Of a DNA stretch of 64,000 nt, positions 1-9,100 are shown one piece after another. Source of the stretch: Granulicella arctica. Lineage in GTDB: Bacteria > Acidobacteriota > Terriglobia > Terriglobales > Acidobacteriaceae. The stretch is from the NCBI RefSeq assembly GCF_013410065.1, contig NZ_JACCCW010000002.1, positions 2,039,518-2,103,517 of the forward strand. Reading direction: 5' to 3'. The notes below the pieces were generated by a model, which saw nothing but the letters and a program-made list of their open reading frames with translations, was not told the DNA's origin and did not search any database. Position 1 is the stretch's first letter. Each line of letters starts with the position of its first letter. Made by a program: the position numbers and the translations under genes.

Positions 1-96
1 GAGCACCGCCAGGACTGGATTTTGGGACGAAGGCCGCACGATGTCTCTGTGTCGCTGGAAGGACAACAGGGGGCCGGAGGCGGGCTAAGGGATTGA
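1..96 (+). CDS. possible 3' end of an unidentified gene running in from the left edge
   Basis: Frame 1 is open from the first base to a TGA at 94-96 and reads about 31 residues ending in a Gly-rich stretch and LRD. I do not recognise it. It would converge on the minus-strand Rhs cassettes. A 31-codon open frame at an edge can occur by chance, so this is only a candidate. Confidence 0.2.
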   Translation, partial: EHRQDWILGRRPHDVSVSLEGQQGAGGGLRD

Positions 97-331
97 GACT
101 CAGTGGGTTCCCCTACAGCAACGTGCGCTCGCCTCCAGCATAACGCTTTCAGTCCAGTTTTTCTATTAGTCGCTTGTTTTCAGCAGGTTCCCGCACAGCA
201 ACCCAAGGTTGCTGTGCAGCTCCCATTCTGGGGTGACGTGTCACCCCTCATCCCGATGCGTAGCAGCGTGCTCTTTCTCTCGGTTCGGCACAGAGACCAG
301 AGGAAGGACACAGACGCAGCACGGGTAGCCC
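97..331. other. non-coding gap with two hairpins downstream of the Rhs array
   Basis: I see no convincing gene here; the open frames are short and overlap in several frames. Two inverted repeats stand out. One is a perfect 11-bp stem with a 3-nt loop (193-203 pairing with 207-217). The other is an 8-bp stem with a 2-nt spacer (230-237 with 240-247). Neither is followed by a T-run on either strand, so they are not classic intrinsic terminators. They lie just after the last minus-strand gene of the cassette array. Confidence 0.45.
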
Positions 332-601
332 CTATTTCGTGGCTAGTGCAGGTCCCCGCAGCTTCAGTAGGAGTACCGCGAGAAGGGCGTACATACACCC
401 GTTCAGGATCGGCATGAGGAACATCGCCTTTTGTCCTTCTATCAGCCAAAAGGGGCAGGTTATGTAAACGGCCCTCCAATAGGCCCGACTAAGCCATCCC
501 TCAGGAAGGTTGAACAGGAGGAAAGAGAGCACTCCCCAAAATAGCGGGACTAGGGCTCCGACGATAAAACCGACCGACGCAACTCGTGTGAGCCGGGTCA
601 T
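332..601 (-). CDS. small membrane protein, putative immunity to the phospholipase-type Rhs tip
   Basis: A protein of 89 residues when started at the ATG whose last bases overlap the stop of the preceding toxin tip (ATGA at 598-601), which implies translational coupling. An ATG further upstream would make it 121 residues but would lie inside the toxin frame. It is very hydrophobic, with a long segment at about residues 8-33, another near 45-58 around a TCPFWL stretch, and a third at about 62-82. I recognise no family. Its position directly after a C-terminal toxin module, and its membrane character opposite a phospholipase-like toxin, suggest an immunity protein that guards the cell's own membrane; that role is inference. 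Confidence 0.6.
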   Translation of the reverse strand: MTRLTRVASVGFIVGALVPLFWGVLSFLLFNLPEGWLSRAYWRAVYITCPFWLIEGQKAMFLMPILNGCMYALLAVLLLKLRGPALATK

Positions 602-1311
602 CTTCGCACCGAAGAGCAAAATCCATACGGGACTGACTGGAAGTAAAGCTGAACCCTCGTTGCCCCGAGGTCCTTCGTCGCAGCCGCTGCGTTGCACAGA
701 GTTTGGTTACAAGACTGAAGAGCCATAATTTTTTGATGATCTAAGCCGAACCCAAAGTTCGATCCTACCGATAAGCCATGAGCGTCATAACAGGCGTCGT
801 GTGCCTGGCACGCCACGTCTAAAGAATTCACCGTCGGTCCTGCTCCGCCAGGACCACAATAATGTGTCCCAAATAGACGAGTGGGATAAGTCTGAGTCGA
901 TGTAGCCAAGATCAACGCTGAAGACGATACGGGAAGCAGGCCGAGTTCTCCAGATGGCGATGTCGTCTGCCCGTATATCGTCATGTTATACACGCCATTT
1001 GGATCTTGGGTTATAGGGCTTGCGGGTCGTGGATGCAGGCTTCCATGGAACGTCGGATGGTTGAAGAGGCTTGCGATCTCCCCTATCAGAGCACCGACTC
1101 CCAGAGTGACCCCGGTACAGATCAGGCCGCAACCATCACTGCCAGAACCGCAGCCGGTGGGGTCTCCGTGACAGGGATCAACCCCTTGCAGTCCGCTTGG
1201 GTCGATCATGTTCAGCGGGCTGTTCATCACATAGGCATATCGGTTCATGCTCTGCGGGTTGGAGGGGTCCATACTGCCATCATAAGGGTCTGGGGACATC
1301 CATCGGCCCAT
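598..1311 (-). CDS. orphan Rhs tip 3: Rhs core end plus phospholipase A2-like toxin
   Basis: 237 residues without signal peptide or YD repeats. Residues 1-41 (MGRWMSPDPY to DPSGL) match the end of the Rhs core of the full-length protein encoded at 3152-9787. A pre-toxin motif follows (LFN then FHGSLHPRPA, residues 82-97). The C-terminal domain has a YCGPGG calcium-loop-like motif at 151-156 and ACQAHDACYD around 167-176, with H171 and D172 in the positions of the phospholipase A2 His-Asp pair and flanking cysteines. An AGAGG lies four bases before the ATG, so expression is possible, but without the Rhs shell it could not be exported by the usual route. It reads as a displaced toxin cassette that could replace the active tip by recombination. 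Assignment to the PLA2 fold is good; toxicity is inferred. Confidence 0.8.
   Translation of the reverse strand: MGRWMSPDPYDGSMDPSNPQSMNRYAYVMNSPLNMIDPSGLQGVDPCHGDPTGCGSGSDGCGLICTGVTLGVGALIGEIASLFNHPTFHGSLHPRPASPITQDPNGVYNMTIYGQTTSPSGELGLLPVSSSALILATSTQTYPTRLFGTHYCGPGGAGPTVNSLDVACQAHDACYDAHGLSVGSNFGFGLDHQKIMALQSCNQTLCNAAAATKDLGATRVQLYFQSVPYGFCSSVRR
1292..1311 (-). repeat. Rhs tip junction repeat, copy 3
   Basis: Exact 20-bp sequence (plus strand ggggacatccatcggcccat) that encodes MGRWMSP, also at 2476-2495 and 3819-3838. It marks the point where each toxin tip begins. Confidence 0.9.
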
Positions 1312-1337
1312 GCAACCTCTGGCGAACCGGTTCTCGC

Positions 1338-1625
1338 TTACTCTATGAAAACGCGATGCTCCAATATGACTTCTGCATCAATAGCGTTTGCCAAAAGCAG
1401 GAGCTTGATATTTCTTGCAATCCTAAGTCGCTCCTGATCAGGAAGACGACCTAGATTAGTGTCGCCCTCACCCATCTGTTCAACGACAATTGAATAGCCG
1501 TTTCCCTCAACCGCGCTGACAAGGTACTCGTGGTCATCCTCACGATAAAGCAGACCTCCACGTATTCTCTTGATTGAAAAGTTCATGCCCTTCATCCATT
1601 CTGATTTTAGTCCGGGCAAAGCCAT
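1338..1625 (-). CDS. small soluble protein, putative immunity to the ADP-ribosyl-cyclase-like tip
   Basis: 95 residues, no signal peptide and no membrane segment. A strong ribosome-binding site (GGAGGG, three bases before the ATG) fixes the start and implies expression independent of the headless toxin cassette upstream. The N-terminal half looks like beta structure (LLYREDDHEYLVSAVEG), and the C-terminal half has a helix with a Leu-run. It sits 36 bp after tip 2 and 26 bp before tip 3, the normal place for a cognate immunity gene. I recognise no named family. A cytosolic immunity protein fits a toxin predicted to attack cytosolic NAD+. Confidence 0.6.
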   Translation of the reverse strand: MALPGLKSEWMKGMNFSIKRIRGGLLYREDDHEYLVSAVEGNGYSIVVEQMGEGDTNLGRLPDQERLRIARNIKLLLLANAIDAEVILEHRVFIE

Positions 1626-1661
1626 TATCCCTCCGACATAAGTTCAACTATGCTTGCGTAC

Positions 1662-2495
1662 TCACCAATGCCCGCTGGCACTGATGTAATTTATGGGGTT
1701 ATTTCCTTCCAAGACGGGATACTCATACAACGACCAAGTGTTGCCTAAACGAAGTAGGTCGCCCTGAAACGTCGTTACTGATCCTGTAGCACCTGATGCA
1801 AATGATTGAGAGGCCCAATTCCAAACGCCGGGAGACATGATCTCTGTCTTTGTTAAGAACTGTCCGACGGGTGTCATTTCAAGAGTCATACCCCCACTTT
1901 CCTCAGCATAATTAGCTGCTGCTGTCATTGCACCCAATCCTCCGCTCCAAAATACCCGACCAGCGGATGGACCGAACATAACAGATTCGGCACCTGCTGC
2001 AATCTGTGGAGCAGCAAATGCTCCCGTATATGCAACGGCAGTCCCAGCCGCCGCATACTTGACGGCTGTATTGGCAGCGACGAATGATCCTGAGCCTGGA
2101 CCTTGAAAAACCTGCCCAGCCATGTAGTGCCCGTTCCATCCGCCATTTGTGGACGGTCTCGGCGTGGTTGACCCCTTGAAAGAGGCATGGCCGAACCCGA
2201 ACAAGCCCGCGATATCGTGACCAAAATCTGCGAATCCCGACCCAATACCGGCAAAAACATCAGCGACATCCTGCCAGAATCCACAACTAAAAAAGGCGCT
2301 TGCTACGGCTCCTTCTGTAAGCGAGCCGTCAGAGTTGATGGTGTAATTGGCTGTTATGTTGGCGCAAGGACTCAACCCCGACGGATCCCTGAAGCGAAGT
2401 GGGTTATTCATCACATAGCTGTATCGGTTCAGACTCTGTGGATTGCCGAGATTCATGCTTCCGTTATAAGGGTCAGGGGACATCCATCGGCCCAT
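1662..2495 (-). CDS. orphan Rhs tip 2: Rhs core end plus ADP-ribosyl-cyclase-like NADase toxin
   Basis: 277 residues. Residues 1-41 repeat the end of the Rhs core (MGRWMSPDPY, NRYSYV, DPSGL); a pre-toxin motif LFG then FKGSTTPRPS covers about 98-115. The tail contains VFWSGG (W183), TLEMT (E206), a VWNWASQSFA stretch (W225/W227) and LYEYPVL (E258). In order and spacing these match the two active-site tryptophans, the TLE loop and the catalytic Glu of the ADP-ribosyl cyclase/CD38 family, whose members hydrolyse or cyclise NAD+. No signal peptide and no convincing ribosome-binding site are present; the ATG lies 14 bp after the upstream immunity gene's stop. It therefore looks like a silent reserve cassette. 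The fold assignment rests on motif pattern alone. Confidence 0.7.
   Translation of the reverse strand: MGRWMSPDPYNGSMNLGNPQSLNRYSYVMNNPLRFRDPSGLSPCANITANYTINSDGSLTEGAVASAFFSCGFWQDVADVFAGIGSGFADFGHDIAGLFGFGHASFKGSTTPRPSTNGGWNGHYMAGQVFQGPGSGSFVAANTAVKYAAAGTAVAYTGAFAAPQIAAGAESVMFGPSAGRVFWSGGLGAMTAAANYAEESGGMTLEMTPVGQFLTKTEIMSPGVWNWASQSFASGATGSVTTFQGDLLRLGNTWSLYEYPVLEGNNPINYISASGHW
2476..2495 (-). repeat. Rhs tip junction repeat, copy 2
   Basis: Second exact copy of the 20-bp junction (see 1292-1311), at the first codon of orphan tip 2. Confidence 0.9.
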
Positions 2496-2509
2496 CTGAC
2501 AGGTTCATG

Positions 2510-3145
2510 CTACGGCTTAGTCTCACGGCCCGCACTTTGGCCACGTTCCATCATTTGAAAGGCGTTGAGGCTCTGACAGACACAGGCAATAGCGTATATT
2601 GCACATATTTCAGAAACGTAGACCTTAGGTCCGTTACCAAAGAATAGAAATAGCGATAAAATGCACGTAATCGCAGCCAAAATTGCGGCGACTGTGATGT
2701 TGTTTCTGGAGCCATGCATTCGCAAAGATATCTGAATTTGCGAACTGTCTTCTGAGATTGAACGCTTCCTTAGAGACCATAAAGTGATTAACCCGGCACC
2801 GGAAATTAGAATCAAGCCATCGGCATTTCCAGAAACAACAATGAACAAAGCCAATACTAACCAAAACCCATAGATGTACCTTCTCAGCGAATTCCAACTT
2901 GCCGAACCAATAGACCAAGCGGCGAGTGGAATAGCAATGAGTGTAAACATCGAACCAGTGAGAAGGATGAACGGACTCGTACGCAGTACTGCTTCCACTG
3001 CTCCATGAAGTCGCGATGCGTGTGTCCCAGAATACGGCGCTTGTACTAGCCAAAATAGCCGGACACCATACAGGCACCCCAATGTAATCGCATAGCCCCA
3101 GGCTATGCCTATCGCGCGAATTATGATTCGGACTTCCTTTATCAT
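2510..3145 (-). CDS. multi-pass membrane protein, putative immunity to the Rhs main tip
   Basis: 211 residues beginning 6 bp after the Rhs stop codon. Hydrophobic segments at about 9-32, 56-78, 90-105, 108-124, 148-168 and 174-190 predict five or six membrane spans; the ends are polar. No ribosome-binding site is obvious, so coupling to Rhs translation is likely. I know no family for it. By position it is the immunity partner of the Cys-rich C-terminal tip of the full-length Rhs protein. The membrane location suggests that toxin acts on or from the membrane or periplasm; this is inference. Confidence 0.6.
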   Translation of the reverse strand: MIKEVRIIIRAIGIAWGYAITLGCLYGVRLFWLVQAPYSGTHASRLHGAVEAVLRTSPFILLTGSMFTLIAIPLAAWSIGSASWNSLRRYIYGFWLVLALFIVVSGNADGLILISGAGLITLWSLRKRSISEDSSQIQISLRMHGSRNNITVAAILAAITCILSLFLFFGNGPKVYVSEICAIYAIACVCQSLNAFQMMERGQSAGRETKP

Positions 3146-3151
3146 CTCAGT

Positions 3152-6100
3152 TCACCATCTCTTACAACTCAAATACGCCCCTACTAACGTTGTCACCGGA
3201 ACATTTTGCGTTCTGATGGTCGATCCTGTGTAGCAGGTTCCATGCCCAATGAATTCAGGGATGCCTTCTTTCTGATCAGCCGCCAGACATCCACGCGTGT
3301 CCTGAGACCATGCGCTGTCTCCCGCACTATTACATACGCATTGAAGACCAGCTCCCAAATATGGTTCATTCCCATATATGGAGCAGACGCCGCTACTGAC
3401 TTTTAGAGGAGGTGCATGTAGTGCGTTATCGGTCGTGATCATGATTCGTGAGAGAGAACTTATTATGGCTCCCGTGGCAGCTAGATCATTAGCTCCCACT
3501 CCGGAAGAGGGTACTAAATAGGAAACGTTCATGGTGAATGTATCGTCTCCCTGAGGCTGGATCGCTCCGTAACTGCCTGTTGCCTTAATACTCGGTCTAG
3601 GTGTGGTCGATCCGTGAAACGAGTGACCGCCTCCTCCGAACAGCGATCCCAAATCACTAAATATGTCATCGAAAATGTTGCAGATGGTGCAGTTATTCCC
3701 CGGAGGCAAACTATACAGTCCACTGGGATCGGTGTACCCAAGTGGGTTGTTCCCCACATAGCTATACCGATTGAGGCTCTGGGGATTCCCGAAGTCCATC
3801 GACCCGTTGTAGGGGTCTGGGGACATCCATCGGCCCATCGTGGAGGCGTACTGGCGGAACATTGCATGATCGAGATTGCTCTCCATATCCCGCTCTAATC
3901 CCGTGAAGAGGTAGGGGTCGTTAGTGGAGCCTGAGAAGATCTGTCCGAAGGGGGTGTAGTCGAGCGGGTTGATGAGTATCTTATTGCTGTTTATCGTTCC
4001 GACCTCGGTGCCGAGATGGTCGAGGAAGCGATAGGAGGTATCGGCACCTTCGGTTCCCTGGACTTCTCCCAGCAACCCGTTTGGACCGTAGATCAGATCG
4101 GTCCATCCTCCCGCGCTGTAACGAGCCAGCGGACGACCGCCAAAGTAGATCGTGTCGGTTACGCCGACACCCTGCTTTTCTACCCGGTTCCCTTCTGCAT
4201 CGTAGATATATGTCGCACCGCCCGCTGAGATGAGTTTGCTCTCTGCATCCCAAGTCATGGTGGTGAGACCGTTCGACAATAGATTGCCAGCTGCATCGTA
4301 GGCAAACCCGCTCATCCGGTTCTGCGCCGTGTAGTTGGAATTGAAGCTACCGTTCTCCAGGATGTTCCCGAACGAGTCGTAGCTGTAGGCTTGATCCAAA
4401 CCATTTTGCAACAAGGTCGCTGATTGATTGGTTACGACACTGGTCGTTCCGCCTACAGCTGGTGTCGGTATATACGGTGCTGCGGCACTTCCAACGACCA
4501 GTTGCGGTCCCCAGACCTGGAAGCTCTTACCGTTGGTAATCGAACCCGCTCCACCGATCTGTAGGCCCAATTGGGTGAGACCGTTCTGATTTGTTGCTGT
4601 GATAGAAAACCGTTGCCAGGTTGTTGTCAACGTGATCGGTTGATTGGGTGCCGTGGAACCTGAAACTCCACTATTGTCCAGGAAGAGAAACGTGTTGAGC
4701 GTCCCGCTGGCAACGCGGAGGTACACCGAACCCGTTACTGTCTGCTCGTCATAGAGCGACGGATTGGGGGCGTTGTCTATCGCGAAAGTATCCGGCGAGC
4801 TGGCGCTCGCGGTCAACGTTGCTGCCGTTGTTGTGCCATCCGGTGCGGTTGCAGAGTTCAACGATAGCGAACCATTCGCTATACCCCAACTTGGACCGTT
4901 CAACTGTTGCGAGTTGGGCAAGAGGTTGGTGAGTTCCTGACCAGTAGTCACGGGTAAGGCGCTCGTCATCACATACGGACCGGCAGTCGAGGCTTCCTCG
5001 AGCTGTGCCCCCCAAAGATCAAACGTCTGGCCTGAAGTGAAGCTGCCTGCCCCTGCAATCTGCATGAAGACGCGGGTCAGGCCATTTGGGAGCTGACCTG
5101 TCAAGGTGAAACGTTGCCAAGCTGTAGTCAACTGCACAGCTTTTGAGCCGAGATACGTTCTTCCTGAAGCGTTCTCCCCAGCGAGATAAATATTGATCGA
5201 CAGCGATCCACTCGGAATACGGAGGAAGATCGATCCGGTCACGGTTGCACTGTCATAAAGCGCGGGGTTCTGGACATTATTGGTAAAGTAGGCATCGGTT
5301 TGACCGGAAGCCGCTGTGGCCTGGTAGCCGGTCATCGAACCGTCCGGTGCGGTCACTGCATTCGCCGTTCCCTGTATACCGGGATTACTCCAGCTCGGCC
5401 CGTTCGGTTGTTGCGAATACGGCAGGAGATTGGTCATATTCGTTCCAATACTTTCCGGATTCGCTCCCGTCGCCACGTATGGTCCCGCCGTCGAGGCTAG
5501 TTCCATCTGGGCACCCCAAACCTGGACGCTCTGCCCATTCGTGAAAGTCCCAGCCCCACCAATCTGAAGCTGAAGTACCGTCAATGTACTTTGAGTCGTT
5601 CCCGTCATCTGGAAACGCTGCCAGCCCGTCGTTAGAGAGACGGTTCCTCCGCCAAATGCCGAATATCCATTGGCTCCCACTTCGATCAGAGTGATAGAGA
5701 TGTTCTGTGGTCCTCCTGGTGCCCGCAGCCAGACCGAACCGGTGATGGGAACTCCGCTGAATGGAGCAGGATTCGGGACGTTGTCAACGATCCAACTGTC
5801 GCTCGATCCACTATTCGCTGTAACCGTAGCAGCGGTATTGGTTCCATCCGGAGCGGTGGCCGCGTTGTCTACAGCAACACCAGCCTGGACTCCCCAGGTC
5901 GACGCGGTCAACCGTTGCGAGTAGCGAACGAAGTTCGTGATCGTTGGCCCGGATGTGCCAGTATCCTCTAACTTCGAGCCCCAGACCGAAATTGTCTGAC
6001 CGCTCTGGACCGAACCGGCTCCTCCTATTTGAAAGATGAGAGTTGTGTGGCCATATTGAAACTTTCCACTCAATTGAAATTGTTGCCACGTCGTCGTGAC

Positions 6101-9100
6101 GGTCACTGATTTCGAGGCCGGAATACTGTACCCAGCCGTACCATCTTCGACGAGATAGAGGTTGACATTCTGTGTCCCGTTCGGCGCACGCAGCCATACT
6201 GAACCGGTCATCGTCTCGCCGTCATAAAGACTACTCTGTGCGGCTATTGCACCAAGATAGCTATCGGTCGATCCAGAGCTCGCAGTGAAGCTGGCCGCTG
6301 TTGCTGTTCCATCGGGTGCTAACACACCTGTCGTTATGTTGGAGCTTGCGACCTCCCAACCCGTCGAGCCGGGTACATCAGGATTGAGGAGGATGTTTGA
6401 GTCGTCGGGATCGGTCCAGGATGGAGTTGGTGTCGCTCCGCTGGAGGAACCCACCACAGTATCTCCCGATCCAGTCGCAAAGGGCGTGGTGTTCGCTCCC
6501 TGCGAAGATCCAACAATATCTTCTGCACTCGTAATACGGTTCAGATTGTCATAACCAAACTGACGCTGTGTCCCGGTGAGCGCATCCGTTATCATCTGCA
6601 AATTGCTGTTTGCCGACCACTGATACTGCTTACCCCAGAGCAGTTGAGCCGCCGTACCGTAGGCGAGCATGTCCACGCGTTCTCGTTTATCGTAGGACGC
6701 AGCAAGCCCAATCGCATTGCCGAACGTTGCACTCACCAGATGCCCCGCAGGATCGTAACTACCTGCTGCACTGGCATTGATGTAAGCCCCCGAGTGAGCA
6801 TTGCCGTTCCAACTCGCATAATTGACGGAGGCAATGCGTCCTGCCGCATCCATATTCTGAGAGATGACTCGTCCGTCTGGATAGATCAGCGAACTGGTAT
6901 TCCCAGCAAGATCGTAGGTCGCGCCAACTTGAATCCCATAAGAACAGTTCGAGGGAACGCAATAGTACTCATGGTTCAAGCGTCCCATCGAATCGTAAGA
7001 ATAGTTAGCGGCCGCATTGGTCTGATTGGATGTATGGCTCACTCTTCCAATTGCATTCGATACCGGAGTAGAGACTGCTCCACCGCTTTCATCCTTGCCG
7101 TCATAACCAAACGCGGCTGGAAGCGTTCCATCGGAGTAATGCTTGTACGTCAGGCGGTTCAATGCATCGTAGCCATACGTTGTCGTAATCCCACGCGCAT
7201 CCGTCTTGCTCGTCAAGTTGCCATTCGCGTCGTAACCGTATCCGATTGTCCCAGTCTCTGGATTCGTTGAGGAAGTCAATCGCGATAGTGAGTCATAAAC
7301 GAAACTTCGCGTACGTGCTGTATCACCAGAGACGCCAGTTTGACTGACTGTATGCAGGTTATTGAGAGCATCGTAAACATAGTTCGTTGACGCACCTGTA
7401 GGTTCGATAACACTAATCAATCGTCCCAAAGCATCTGATGTGCGCTTCCACGAGTGACCTGCTTCATCGATTGAGGTTGTAACGTTGCCGGCATAAGACC
7501 AACTTTGCGTGCTGCCATCCGTCCCTGTTTGCACCTTTGGCCGATCTAAACCATCATAGGTAGTCACGCACGTCGTACCATCAGTCGAGGAAGATGACGC
7601 TGTAAAGTGCGGATTGGTGACGCAATCAACTCTTCCATTGACATCATAGGTTGTCTCGCTAGAAATACCAGCCTGAACATGCTGATACTTTCGACCGAAG
7701 CTGTCGACGACATCCTGAGAGGAGACTGCAGGATTGGGAGAAGCGAGGACAGAAGTATCTACCTCCGTAGTCGAAGGGTAGCTATAGCTCGTTTGCCCTC
7801 CATCCGGATAGTTCACTGCCTGAAGACGGCCAGCCCCAGATTCATAAGAATACGTCGTCCCACTTCGACCGGCTGCCAGATCGTTCGGATCTTGCACCTT
7901 AGTGATTTGTCCAGAATTACAATCATATCCGTAGGTGGTTGTCTGGCTGAGAGCGTTTGTCACTTGATATGGCAAGGCCCCAGAGCACTGATACGTAAAG
8001 TTCGTGACAGGATGCGAATCTGGATCAACGATGCTACGTACCTGGCCGGTATCATCCATCGTGTACGTAGTCGTTGATGAGCCACCCGTGCTAATCCAAT
8101 GTGAAACGGTTTGGAGATACGGCCCACCTGCATTCTGCGTACCATGCTGCGGCATTCCGGATGTTGCTACAGCATTCTTCGTATAGCCATAAGTGGTTTG
8201 CGCAGCCTGGTTGCCGTTGCTATCCAACACAGTGACTTGTTGTAGGTCGAACCCAGCATTTAGACCGCTGAGTGGGTCATAGGTATAGTCCGTCTCTTGC
8301 GTCGGAATACTGGAAGCAGTACCGGTAAAATAATCCCACTGCTTGACGGCATTGACCTTGCCAGTTTCAGGATTGTTATAGACATATTGAGTCTGAGATT
8401 GAAGCCCCGTATTAGACAAGGTTGTAACCGAAGATGATTGAGTAATGTATTCCACACCATAGATACACGTAGAACACCCATGAGAAAAGTCATAGGTGTT
8501 GACGGTATTCATAAGAGGTGTTCCACCGGAGGCTGATCCGTTGTATACCGTCGTGTTCGTATTCCATGCCCCATTGTTGAGCGTCAGTTGATAGACAGTT
8601 TCATCACCGCTCGGCTTATGGAGCCTCATCTGTTCCTGGCATCCAGTCCCATTACTCGCACATTGACTGATGACAGACGGAGTAAAAGTCATTGCCGGAT
8701 TCGAGCCAACAGTCCTCGATGTGAGCCAGCGATTTTGATTCTGATACGAGTCGAGATAATTACTCCATCCATAGGTAATAACCCCACCCGTCGGCAACGT
8801 AACGCTAGTCGGTTCTCCATATCCGTCATACGTAAACTTGTAAGAGGATCCATTTGGCAACTGAATACTTTGAACTGGATTGAGCGTCCCACTCCATTCG
8901 ACGACCGGATTCTCACTGAATTGCGTGCTTACAGAGATGGGCGCTGTGGTAACGGTGTACCTGACCCGTGTGCCGTTGTTGCTGATCGTTCCGTTCGGAG
9001 ATAGAACATCGTAGGTCGTGACATTGCCGCTGGTTGTAGCAATGACCGGTGTCCGATTCAGATCATCAACGAGATTGTTGCTGGAATCAAAGCTCCACTC

